Origin: Spongospora subterranea
Taxonomy: Eukaryota; Endomyxa; Phytomyxea; Plasmodiophorida; Plasmodiophoridae
Assembly: GCA_900404475.1 (NCBI GenBank)
Contig: OUQQ01000367.1
Location: 1 to 22,009 of the forward strand
Direction: 5' to 3'
Length of the DNA: 22,009 nt
A model generated the notes under the pieces. It had not been told where the DNA came from. It ran no database searches and worked only from the letters and a program-made list of their open reading frames with translations. Positions within the stretch are counted from its first letter, which is position 1, and every line of letters begins with the position of its first letter. Both the position numbers and the translations under genes were made by a program. Shown here in pieces: positions 1 through 11,209 of this stretch.

Positions 1-58
1 CCTTGCCCAGGCCGACCGCTTCAGATTCGAAAGTGCTCGCCAGCGGGCGGCCTGTTTG

Positions 59-918
59 ATGGATTTTGTAAATTCTGGGCGGCATTGTAAAACTTGTAAT
101 CGGCAGGGTAATATTGCATCATCGTTTTATCAAAGTAATATCGATTTTTAAAGCTGGGTTTTCCCACTTCAGACTTCCTCCCGGTACCATGCTCAATATG
201 CAATTATTTGTTTTGCTCCCAACATTCTAATCATGGATGTACCATTAGTTCTACCATTACAAGTAGTGATCTGCAGAAATCTGCATTGGTTCATTCAAAG
301 CCCTGTCATATATGCTTGACCACTAATTCCAAAATTGATTTGAACTGCGATCTTTGTGATCAGCCAATTTGCCTACAACATCGATTGCCTGAATCGCATT
401 CATGTCCGGGTCTTTCAAGCCATTCTCCAAAGGTCAAGAAACCTGGTTTCGGTTTGGCGTTAATTCAAGAAGCCCGCCTTCGTACGGGCGGTCAGCCATT
501 GCAAGATAGTGCAGGCGTTGCGCTCACGCTCCCAAAGCTTTCCCAAAAACCAAAATCTGCCAAAGCGGTTGCGCTGATTAATCGGCTCAAGATTAAGTTT
601 AAAGCGACAGGAGACAACAATATCCCTCCGGACCAGCGTTTTTATGCCTCTGTAGATATCAGCTCTCAAACAGGACAGGTTGAATTGTTGGCCGTGTTTG
701 TTGACAAACGGAGAACCGTGGGCCATGCTCTGGATCAAATCTGTAAAATGGCTCGCATTAGGAATGAGAATCACCTGGCGAAGGGAAGGCGGTTGTATCT
801 CAAGCTACATCGTCCCTCCCCTGTTTTAGATATCCTTCCTACCGACATTCCACTCAATGAGATCAAAATCGAACTATTTGATGGAGACACGTTTGTTTTA
901 TCTTCCACAGACAATTAG
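59..918 (+). CDS. ZFAND1: AN1-type zinc finger protein, ZFAND1/Cuz1 family
   Basis: Two exons, 59-107 and 173-918, with a 65-nt GTAATA...CAG intron, give 264 residues; human ZFAND1, as I recall it, is about the same size. The open frame from 208 starts mid-domain; reading upstream recovers an initiator ATG and the first half of zinc finger 1. Two complete AN1 fingers are visible. Finger 1 has ligands C10, C13, C23, C26, C31, H34, H37 and C39. Finger 2 has C61, C64, C75, C78, C83, H86, H92 and C94. A basic linker follows, then a C-terminal segment (about 165-264) that fits the family's ubiquitin-like domain. In the known family, ZFAND1 and yeast Cuz1 bring the proteasome and Cdc48/p97 to arsenite-induced stress granules and damaged proteins. 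It is a cytosolic stress factor. Family assignment is strong; the role here is inferred from homology. Confidence 0.92.
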
Positions 919-1067
919 GTTGAACCCGCACCACTAATATATATAACTATTGTTTTCATACCTGGATGACCTATAACAAGTTATTGTATTGCCGTATGTT
1001 TGGCCCAACTATGGCAGCATTCTCTTTGCTCGATTATCGACGGAGTTGTCCAGAAATCATTGTCATT

Positions 1068-1562
1068 ATGGTTCGGATAGTCGATGGCAAAATTGTACGT
1101 GATGGAGATCCTATGCCCAATTTCGCTGCGCCATCAACAGGAAGGTCATCGTTCAGTCAGCCAGCGCCATCTATCGTAATTTATGCAGCTGGCTCTACCT
1201 AGCTATGCTTTTGATATTTTTGACATTAGGCAACTGGCGGTGCTAACAATGTCAATACGACTCCAGAGTTTACACTAGATTCATTCTTGAATGTAGATTG
1301 GTTCGGATTGCCACATCTCACATTAATGGGATCCCATATAAGGCCTCAGCATATCGCTTTAGTCATTTTGCTGGTTGCTTTCCTTGGTCCAATCAATGGA
1401 TTAGCGATTGCTGCAGTGCTATTTGTATGTTATAGGACTCCCGCTGGTGGGGTCGTCCCACAACCATCACCCACAACTCCCCGACAAATGTCATCTCCAA
1501 GAGGTTCTCAGTCTCGTACTCAACCGAAAACCGGAGTTCACACGATCCATGATTTCAAATGA
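1068..1562 (+). CDS. FAM241-like (DUF4605) small membrane protein
   Basis: Exons 1068-1175 and 1230-1562 are separated by a 54-nt phase-0 intron (GTAATT...TTAG) and encode 146 residues. The N-terminus MVRIVDGKIVRDGDP closely matches the start of animal FAM241B. The middle carries the family's short helix (DSFLNVDWFGLPHLTLMG), followed by one strongly hydrophobic segment, roughly residues 71-98, that should span a membrane. The last 45 residues are rich in Ser, Pro, Thr and Gln and probably disordered. FAM241 proteins are small ER or endomembrane proteins with little defined function. The start at 1068 was chosen over the upstream in-frame ATG at 999 because conservation begins there. The TGA stop overlaps an ATG (1559-1561) in another frame. 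Confidence 0.75.
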
Positions 1563-2177
1563 TTGTGAACGGCACTAATTCGATAAAAACCGAGCTGTGG
1601 TTATATGAACAAGTGGATTTCGGTGGAAAGGTGCTAGCTAATGTGTAGCTGTCCTTTGCCAAATGATCTGAAGTTGTAGCGTGATTACGCGAGTCTAATG
1701 TTGACAGGTGTAGATATGGCGCCGTTCTGGATTCCTGATATTTGGTCTGGAAAGTGACATGTGTATTGGTATAATTAAACAAGAGTGATACGAATCACTC
1801 GTATGTATGGGTTGAGGGTCTTTCATCATGGGCAAAGTTCACTACTACGCAGGCGAATTTAGCCGATGGCGACCCTCGTGCTGAGCCAGTTCCTGAGTGC
1901 TCGAGCCTTCGACATTGCGGTGACAGCGAAAATGGGTCAACAGACAGCATTTCGGATGTTGAATACGATGGGCATCGCACCAATGCATTCGACAGCAAAA
2001 ATGGGTCAACAGTTTCGGGTGTGCACTCTTTAATACGAGAAGTATCGGCCGAAGTCCGTGTTCACAGTCATGTGAGTAAGCTACAGTAATGCTTCATCAT
2101 CATCGTCTCCTCTGGGTCGTTTGATCTCTCCCCGGATAAGATTTGGTTGCGACCAAGCCGTCAAAATTCGAAGCGAA
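1563..2177. other. gap between FAM241-like gene and VPS34, with an unassigned open frame
   Basis: This 615-bp gap holds no gene I recognise. On the plus strand, 1775-2089 is open for 104 codons with no usable ATG. It ends at a strong GTGAGT donor-like site (2071-2076), as an internal exon would. The peptide is acidic and Ser/Asn-rich and contains two copies of a DS(E/K)NGST motif, encoded by a near-perfect 22-nt direct repeat at 1922-1943 and 1991-2012 (one mismatch). A second short open stretch begins with the ATG at 1559 and reads LWLYEQVDFGGK before a possible donor. I could not join these into a convincing gene. The rest presumably includes the VPS34 promoter. Confidence 0.3.
1922..2012 (+). 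repeat. 22-nt direct repeat, two copies
   Basis: Copies at 1922-1943 and 1991-2012 differ at one base (GACAGCGAAAAT versus GACAGCAAAAAT at the 5' end, then identical). Their start points are 69 nt apart, a multiple of three. Both are therefore in the same frame inside the 1775-2089 open frame, which suggests a duplicated peptide motif rather than a random match. Confidence 0.8.
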
Positions 2178-5389
<3,212 letters not shown>

Positions 5390-5434
5390 ATGTAATATAA
5401 TTAACTAACTTTATAAGAGTATTTTGTATATCTT

Positions 5435-6266
5435 TCAAAATGATAGAAATTTATGGTAAATAATGGCTACGATGATAAGGATTTCGAGGAGAATAATTAT
5501 TCCTTGAATAAGCTTATCTGTCACAACGCGGCGACCTAAATCGCAATATCACCAACACAACCCAAACAGTACGGTCATTCAATACCCATTCTAGACATTA
5601 GAGTTTTTGCTTGATGAACAACGGCATCGACATCATTGACGTTATCAGTCGCGCTTAATAGTTGTTCACGTTGTTGCTTGAGTCTAATAGCGACATGAGC
5701 CCCGATCTGCTCCGATTCTTCATTGGTTGATATCATTCCATTCAATGATTCGCCGACACGATCTGACCGATACCTTGTCGTCAAAAGTTGAGCGCGGTAC
5801 TAAATTGCAATCAGAAAACAGCACGGCATTCACAAACGATTTTAATACCGAGTCCACTTTCTGGTTTGATGAAATTAACCTATCCAAATCCTGTTTTTGC
5901 CCATCAAATGCGGCCTTCAACCGACGTAGCATTGGGTCATATTTCGTTTTCATATGAAATGGAAATTGCATTAAATCTTTATCCATTTGTGTCAACTAAT
6001 GACAACATTCAGATCGACATATAACTGTAAACATTTGCATAGAGGGTCAAAGTACCAATCGTGACATCGTTTGCACATCAGATCTGGCATCGTCAATGGC
6101 AGTTTGACTTGCATTGCCTGAATCAGGTTCAGAAAATTCGTGTGTTCGACTGCATTATTGCCTTCTGACCTCGGCTTTGCGCGACAATCGACGTTTTATG
6201 GCTCAGCGACTTGCCGATTTCGTGATACGACACCTCGAACCTCTCAAATACAGCTGGCGCCTGCAT
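5435..6266 (-). CDS. VTI1: Vti1-type Qb SNARE
   Basis: Five exons on the minus strand: 6170-6266, 6056-6117, 5849-5995, 5586-5799 and 5435-5535, giving 206 residues. Vti1 is a Qb SNARE in Golgi and endosomal fusion complexes. The N-terminal half (MQAPAVFERFEVSYHEIG, then SRLLTQMDKDL) matches the Vti1 three-helix domain. The SNARE motif follows (about 118-175), including EQIGAHVAIRLKQQREQL with a central Gln. A C-terminal membrane anchor (GIIILLEILIIVAIIYHKF) ends six residues before the stop or closer. The anchor is encoded only by the last exon; without splicing at the GTATTG donor (5585) the protein would end just before it. The gene converges on VPS34, with 45 bp between stop codons, and diverges from the methyltransferase gene. 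Introns are 49-60 nt. Confidence 0.9.
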
Positions 6267-6474
6267 TCGGTCTCGTCGGCCAATTTACCGCACCCTCAGT
6301 GCGAATGCCGAGTATCCTGGCCGGCCGGACACAGGGTCGCGTTCTTATTGCCGGTTCATGAACGGCCACTGCCTGCAGCAAGTCACAGAGGCGGACGGGG
6401 CCCCGCTTGGCGCTACTAAAACGACCGACCCCGCGTAGCAGTGACGCGGTGTGACGGAAAGCAGAGTGCAGATA
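6267..6474. promoter_or_regulatory. GC-rich divergent promoter region
   Basis: This 208-bp spacer lies between the start codons of the VTI1 gene (-) and the methyltransferase gene (+), so it must carry both promoters. It is visibly richer in GC and CpG than the surrounding DNA. It holds several palindromes: GGCCGGCC near 6321-6328, GCCGGTTCATGAACGGC at about 6350, and the arms CCGCGT / ACGCGG at about 6431-6449. No TATA box is evident. Assignment as a promoter rests on position, not on a known factor site. Confidence 0.5.
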
Positions 6475-7294
6475 ATGGCGCTAATATCATCTGCACATGA
6501 TTATCAGTTTGATATTGGTGGATGCGGTTCCGTCAGTGTTAGTCAGGACCCATTAGGTGCAATCGGTGCCGGTTGCGGCAGTACGGTATGGGACGCAGGT
6601 CTATGCATCAGTGCATTTCTGGGGCGTCAGGGGTCGTTAGAGCGGCTGGGGACGGTGGTGGAGTTGGGCGCCGGCACCGGGATTGTGGGAATATCGTTGG
6701 CGAAGTTAGGGGCAGGGCGCGTCATATGTACTGATCGGCCCAATTGCCTGCCGTTGTTGGCCCATAACGTGGCCATGAACGAGTGCACCGCGTCGATATC
6801 TGTGCTACCGTTAACATGGGCCAATGCAGACCATATCTCACAGCTCAAGTATAACCGGCCGCCTTACATCTAGTGGTCACCTACTCAGCCCTACTCTCAG
6901 AGAAACTATATCTCCTTATCATATCGACATGTTGATATGTTCAGATCTGTTCGCCTGGCCTGATTTATATCAGGTAATGTATATTTCTAGTTTTCTGTTG
7001 CCTGTGGAATGTTGCTGTGAATATGTCTGAATACCAATATCACCTGAGATGAAGAAATAGGCTTTGGCTGATACAATTACGTCTTTATCCTCTGAGCGTA
7101 CGCGAGTCCTCATGGCCTATGAAGAACGAGATGTTGAAAAAGAGGGAGATTTTTTTCGGTTGTTGAATAAGCGATTCGCGATTAGTGAGGTTGAACCATC
7201 CTTGATGCACCCTTCCTACTCGGCCAAGGATTTGCACATATTTCAAGCATGCCTTAAACCAGAATGTATTGGCTCCACAGCACCGGCAGAATAA
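6475..7294 (+). CDS. METTL21-family protein-lysine methyltransferase
   Basis: Three exons, 6475-6848, 6901-6973 and 7061-7294, encode 226 residues, the usual size for the METTL21 / methyltransferase-16 group. These SAM-dependent enzymes methylate lysines on chaperones such as Hsp70/VCP or on elongation factors. Visible motifs: STVWDAGL at 36-43, the family's G(C/S)xVWDA signature; SAM-binding motif I ELGAGTG at 63-69; an acidic motif CTD after the second strand; SDLFAW at 139-144 in the position of the DxxY motif; and YEERDVEKEG in exon 3, a family hallmark. Introns are 52 and 87 nt. The ATG at 6475 is the first in frame and starts just before conserved sequence; the upstream in-frame GTG is unlikely. 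The exact substrate cannot be told from sequence. Confidence 0.87.
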
Positions 7295-7541
7295 TATCGC
7301 ATTGTACCGAGGGAACAGTTCAGAACTGTTGTGTTCATAAACTGATATTACGCGTTTCAGATTTGAACGAGTTCGAATTTGAACGTTCTTATCGATTCGG
7401 CGCCACATTCGTTCTGTGTCAGCTTTCACAGCGGATTTCCAATTGTAATCGTGACCGATGAAGTGTTGGAGTAGAGACGTATTATCTATTCCGATTGGGA
7501 TTGTGATTATCGTCATAGTCAATTATTATCATCTATCGGTT

Positions 7542-8262
7542 ATGGTTGATGATTTCGATCCTGTGGCGCATATTGGGTCAACCGCCGCTTTCAACATCAT
7601 TTCGGGCGCCGTTCTCTGGGCCATTGGCGACATCCTCGCTCAGCTGATCGAGCGCCAGTCCTTGAGCGACTATGATGCACAGAGAACCGGTCGCCAGATG
7701 ATCGTTGGTGGCGTGATTCTAGCCCCATTAGGATCATTCTGGTAAGAAATACATCACAATAACGACCAGTGCCATATACAGCTCGTACTTGTTGTCAATG
7801 GACAAACCGTGAAAAACAATCGGTCGTTTCAAATATTCGATAAAAATGTTGCTTGACAGGTATTGGCTATTATCGGCCACGTTTAATAGCGACACGATCA
7901 TGGCCACAGCCGGGAAAGTTATATTGGATCAGACCATCTGGGCTACATCAGCAATATCGTTGATGTTTGCCTCGGTGAGCGTGCTACAAGGAAAAGGGCT
8001 TAAACACGGGATACAGGTCATCTACGAGCGATTGTTCAGCACGATGAAAGCGAACTGGATGATTTGGCCGTTTGTCCAAATGTGCAACTTCTATCTGGTT
8101 CCTGTCCAGAATCAACTAGTTGTCGTGAACGCGGTTTCGATTCCATGGACAGCGTTTCTATCATGCAGTTCTTATAAGGGGCAAACCGTGAAAGAGGACG
8201 ACGATATTATGTACGACCGTGCGCCTTTAACCAAACAAAATAATGTGGCACAAAACGGTTGA
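7542..8262 (+). CDS. Mpv17/PMP22/Sym1-family membrane protein
   Basis: Exons 7542-7741 and 7860-8262 are separated by a 118-nt intron, the longest in the window, and encode 200 residues. Family hallmarks are present: AIGDILAQ after the first hydrophobic helix, RTGRQ, APLGSFW-YW across the splice junction, VILDQT, and WMIWPFVQMCNFYLVP with a following W..FLS. The family forms small four-helix proteins of the inner mitochondrial or peroxisomal membrane (animal MPV17 and PXMP2, yeast Sym1). An in-frame ATG at 7458 would add 28 residues with another hydrophobic stretch. I prefer 7542 because the family helix begins about ten residues later and 200 residues is close to Sym1. Subtype, and hence organelle, is uncertain. 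Confidence 0.85.
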
Positions 8263-8959
8263 TATGTCATATTAATCACGTTAAATACAGCGATTCCTTA
8301 CTGATTAATCGATGACGATGAGAGCAACTGGACTGTCCTGGCAAAGTATAGGTTTTTTACAAAGATGTTTATTGAACAAAATTCTCACATAACGCTGTCA
8401 AGAATGGGCATATATCCCCTATACAGACACGATCATTAATCACCAATCTATGAGTACGATGGTACAATGAAGCGAAAATGGGATCAGATAATGTAAATAT
8501 TTGTGCAATCCTCATAACATCATTCAGAGGTCCAGAGATAACAAATTTGATTCATCACAAAGAAAAACCGTAATGATAATTGCAACTCATTACCTGATAT
8601 ATCGTAATATGAGCTAGCCGTAATGATGTCTCAGAACATGCGATATTCGTCGTCATTTAGATCTCGACCATGAATGATGGAAATCAATCAGACTGACGTA
8701 CAATAGATTCATCATAGACATCATCGATTGTGAATACCCAACACACCATCGATCACATCCCTAGCAAACGATGGTGTTGATGGCGCCACTGGTTGTGTCA
8801 TTGTGAGGTAAAAACCTTTTCAGGCCAGTTTGGGAACCCGTGGCGGACACCGTGACGGACTCAAAAAACAATAGGGGCGGCTTGTTACTGTCCCACGTTA
8901 TTAACACCACATTGGGTGCCGACGAATGGTGAGATGATATCAACAAAAATCCATGTGAG

Positions 8960-9381
8960 TACATTTTTCCTCAAGCGTGCTGCTGGGGCGGTCCGTCAAG
9001 TCAACGCCCAAACCGACCAGATATATCTTTGGCCATGATAGGCTGTGTCGGAGTGAGGCACGTTCCGTACTGCAATGTGTTGTTAGCCAGAATTGAAATG
9101 GAAGTTCAACCCAAAGATTTCCTTACATGTATAAAAAATTCTTGTGGAATGACGCCTACGAGATTGGTCCGAGGGACGTGAGATCCTATTTCAAGCAAAT
9201 TGGACAGCGCCGAGACCCGTGAATTTCCATTTCAATTCTGGCTAACAACGCATTGCAGTACGGAACGTCCCTCACTCCGACACAGCCTATTATGGCTTTT
9301 CTAGCGAAAGATATACCATTCTGGTCGGTTTGGGCGTTGACTCGACGGACCGCCCCAGCAGCACTCTTGAGGAAAAATGTA
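8960..9381. repeat. large imperfect inverted repeat
   Basis: Arm A (8960-9103) and arm B (9225-9381) are reverse complements with only scattered mismatches and a few short indels. Identity by eye is about 90 percent over some 140 bp, with a 121-bp spacer. In one direction the arms read a peptide with the core IGCVGVR(D/H)VPYCN(A/V)LLARIEME. Substitutions between the arms partly keep that frame, although arm A is frameshifted. A shorter perfect inverted repeat is nested with it at 9189-9214 and 9427-9452. Confidence 0.9.
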
Positions 9382-9452
9382 AATACGTCTTCACCTCGTG
9401 CATCGGACGAGTTGAGAACTGATCTCCTCGGCGCTGTCCAATTTGCTTGAAA
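9189..9452. repeat. 26-bp perfect inverted repeat nested with the larger one
   Basis: 9189-9214 is the exact reverse complement of 9427-9452 (core CAAATTGGACAGCGCCGAG). Relative to the long arms the order is changed: on one side the 26-mer follows the long arm, on the other it precedes it. A single simple palindrome cannot explain that arrangement. A duplicated unit that was inverted and then rearranged can. Confidence 0.85.
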
Positions 9453-9687
9453 AATCATCGCACATGCACAGGCATCATTTCGATGGCGAACCAGTGCCTG
9501 AATATGGTGTCGATCTGCCAGACGCCCACGAATAAAAAAATATTCCACTGTGCAGCGACATCAAAATGAGTTCTACCGCAATGTATCATCGCCTTCCTAG
9601 AATGATCAGTTCACATCCTGTTGCGCGTTCATTAGCCCATCGCCTATACGTATTTATGTGCACTCTCGTCGTCTCAAAGAACCTTAC

Positions 9688-9795
9688 CATTAGTGTTGAC
9701 GCCTGAAAACAGGTCCTAACACTAATGAAGTGTGGTTTATCAATAGTGTTATCAACACTAATAATGACATCCTACTATTAGTGATAAATCCCATA
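9688..9795. repeat. cluster of TAGTGTT/AACACTA palindromes
   Basis: 9688-9727 forms a 40-nt hairpin: arms CATTAGTGTT / AACACTAATG (9688-9697, 9718-9727) with inner pairing CCTG-AAAA-CAGG. Next, 9744-9760 is TAGTGTT-ATC-AACACTA. A third related half-site, ACTATTAGTGAT, lies near 9775-9786. Three related palindromes in about 100 bp suggest the ends of a small non-autonomous element or a repeated binding site. Confidence 0.7.
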
Positions 9796-10302
9796 TTCCC
9801 TAGGGTGGAACCACTTTTTTTTAGCTCTCCAAGACTAAATACGGGAACCGTTGTGCAGTTTACCAGTTGGTCAAAAAGCGATAACGCTTATTGTAGGCAT
9901 TTATCTTCTGAAATATCATGATGGTATACCTATTGGGATTCTACCCATTTATTTCCCATCATGTAGTTTACTGTTCATCCTGTCGGTCGTTTACCATCGC
10001 TCTCAACTGTGGTTTAGTTTGCGCTCTTGTTCGCTTTGGAACGGTACAATACCGTGTCAGGACCTGATAATCCATTTCAATATATCTGAGCAATCGTTCA
10101 ATCAACTATGGCAAGATTCACTGGATTCACGATCCCTTTGCTCTTCTCTTTAAATCCCCTGTGAAAGGTTTGAGTACGAGTCCCATATTGTCAACCTTTT
10201 TATTCACATAATCATTCGCCCTTCCCTGCCCAAACGGAATCGCGTCATCACATCGTCTTCATTCGCATCTACATAATAATGTCTTTCGGTCTAAATGAAT
10301 TC

Positions 10303-10364
10303 CCTATCGTCAAATCGTTCCTGATCAGATTATCCTATCGTCAAATCGTTCCTGATCAGATTAT
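10303..10364 (+). repeat. 31-bp perfect tandem repeat, two units
   Basis: Units 10303-10333 and 10334-10364 are identical and abut directly. Each begins CCTATCGTCAAATCG and contains the palindrome TGATCA. They lie about 210 bp upstream of the riboflavin kinase start. Perfect identity implies a recent duplication; any role in the promoter is speculative. Confidence 0.9.
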
Positions 10365-10576
10365 TGTTCGGCCATGTTCAAAATGTTTAGGGCTTTTCTG
10401 TATCACGATTACCAAAGAATCGGCCGGATTTGGCTGACGATTGGACCACATACCTACTGTAGCATTTCGATGAATGGCGATGGATTATGGACCGTATGGA
10501 TGCCAGGGTGTACCAACACACGGCGGTGATTATCTTTCATTATCGACCCTTCATTCCAGCCCATTATTGAACCCGA

Positions 10577-11170
10577 ATGCAGTTCGAAGACGGCATAGCC
10601 AGGGATTGCGTCGAATGCATCCCGCCTTATAAAATATCGGGACGCGTCGTGGAAGGGTACAAGAGAGGTCGCCAACTCGGCTATCCGACCGCCAATATCC
10701 TGCCTGGCCCTCTGGATCATACTCTTGAGCATGGGGTTTATATCGGATGGGCCACCATTTCATCAACCAACAATATGAGATATCAGGCCCTGATTAGTGT
10801 TGGTAATAATCCCTCTTTTGATAACAAAGAAGTCTCGATCGTAAGAAGATTTATCATCCCAAAAAAATTCAGATTATCGACAGATATTGGTGTCTATATC
10901 GTATAGGAGGCATTTCTTTGTCATCAATTCGCTCGTGATTTTTATGGGGACTTGATGAAGTTACTATTGGTATCCAAAATACGACCAATGCTCAAGATTT
11001 CATTTGGTTTGGAAAACTATATCGGTTTGGTTCTTGCGTGCGCTAAGTCTGTTACAGAGCAATTGGTCAGCGCCATCCACAATGATGTCGTCTATGGAAT
11101 GTTTTGTCTCAAACAAGAGAGGTTTCAGCAGTTACAGGATGACCAGTTTTTGGATATTGAAATTGAATAA
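10577..11170 (+). CDS. RFK: riboflavin kinase (ATP:riboflavin 5'-phosphotransferase)
   Basis: Exons 10577-10840 and 10907-11170 (66-nt phase-0 intron) encode 175 residues. The enzyme phosphorylates riboflavin to FMN. Visible features: PYKISGRVVEGYKRGRQLGY, then the PTAN motif at 37-40 that binds Mg-ATP; GVYIGWA, the beta-barrel strand; SVGNNPSF; and, straight across the splice junction, the catalytic-Glu segment beginning at E89 (EAFLCHQF) with DFYGD after it. The protein is monofunctional, with no FAD synthetase domain, as in animals and fungi. The first in-frame ATG after a stop is at 10577. The region after IRPMLK is more diverged than usual. It converges with KNL1, with 39 bp between stop codons. 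Confidence 0.9.
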
Positions 11171-11209
11171 AAGTAATTTACTGTATTAACGATCCAATCA
11201 AATATGTTA

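Larger units (their letters stand above)
8263..10302. other. gene-poor region with inverted repeats
   Basis: I see no convincing host gene here. The 8263-8740 stretch is AT-rich and has no open frame of note. From 8741 an imperfect hairpin (CACCATCG / CGATGGTGTTG arms) leads into the inverted-repeat block at 8960-9452. Open frames at 8761-8964 (-), 9186-9548 (-), 9253-9450 (+) and 9851-10153 (+) match no family I know and carry no recognisable intron-joined continuation. From 9688 there is a cluster of TAGTGTT/AACACTA palindromes. The region looks like decayed mobile DNA. Confidence 0.5.

Noticed and set aside
460..774. 104-codon minus-strand open frame
   Set aside because: It is antisense to the conserved ZFAND1 coding exon and shows no family resemblance.
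7085..7522. 145-codon minus-strand open frame
   Set aside because: It is antisense to the last methyltransferase exon, which carries the YEERDVEKEG hallmark. It has no recognisable domain.
9253..9450. Plus-strand frame from MQYGTSLTPTQ
   Set aside because: It lies in one arm of the inverted repeat. The other arm does not preserve this frame, and no family match is seen, so I do not call it a gene.
10454..10766. Two overlapping minus-strand frames at the start of riboflavin kinase
   Set aside because: They are shadows of the RFK exon, whose PTAN motif and splice junction are clear.
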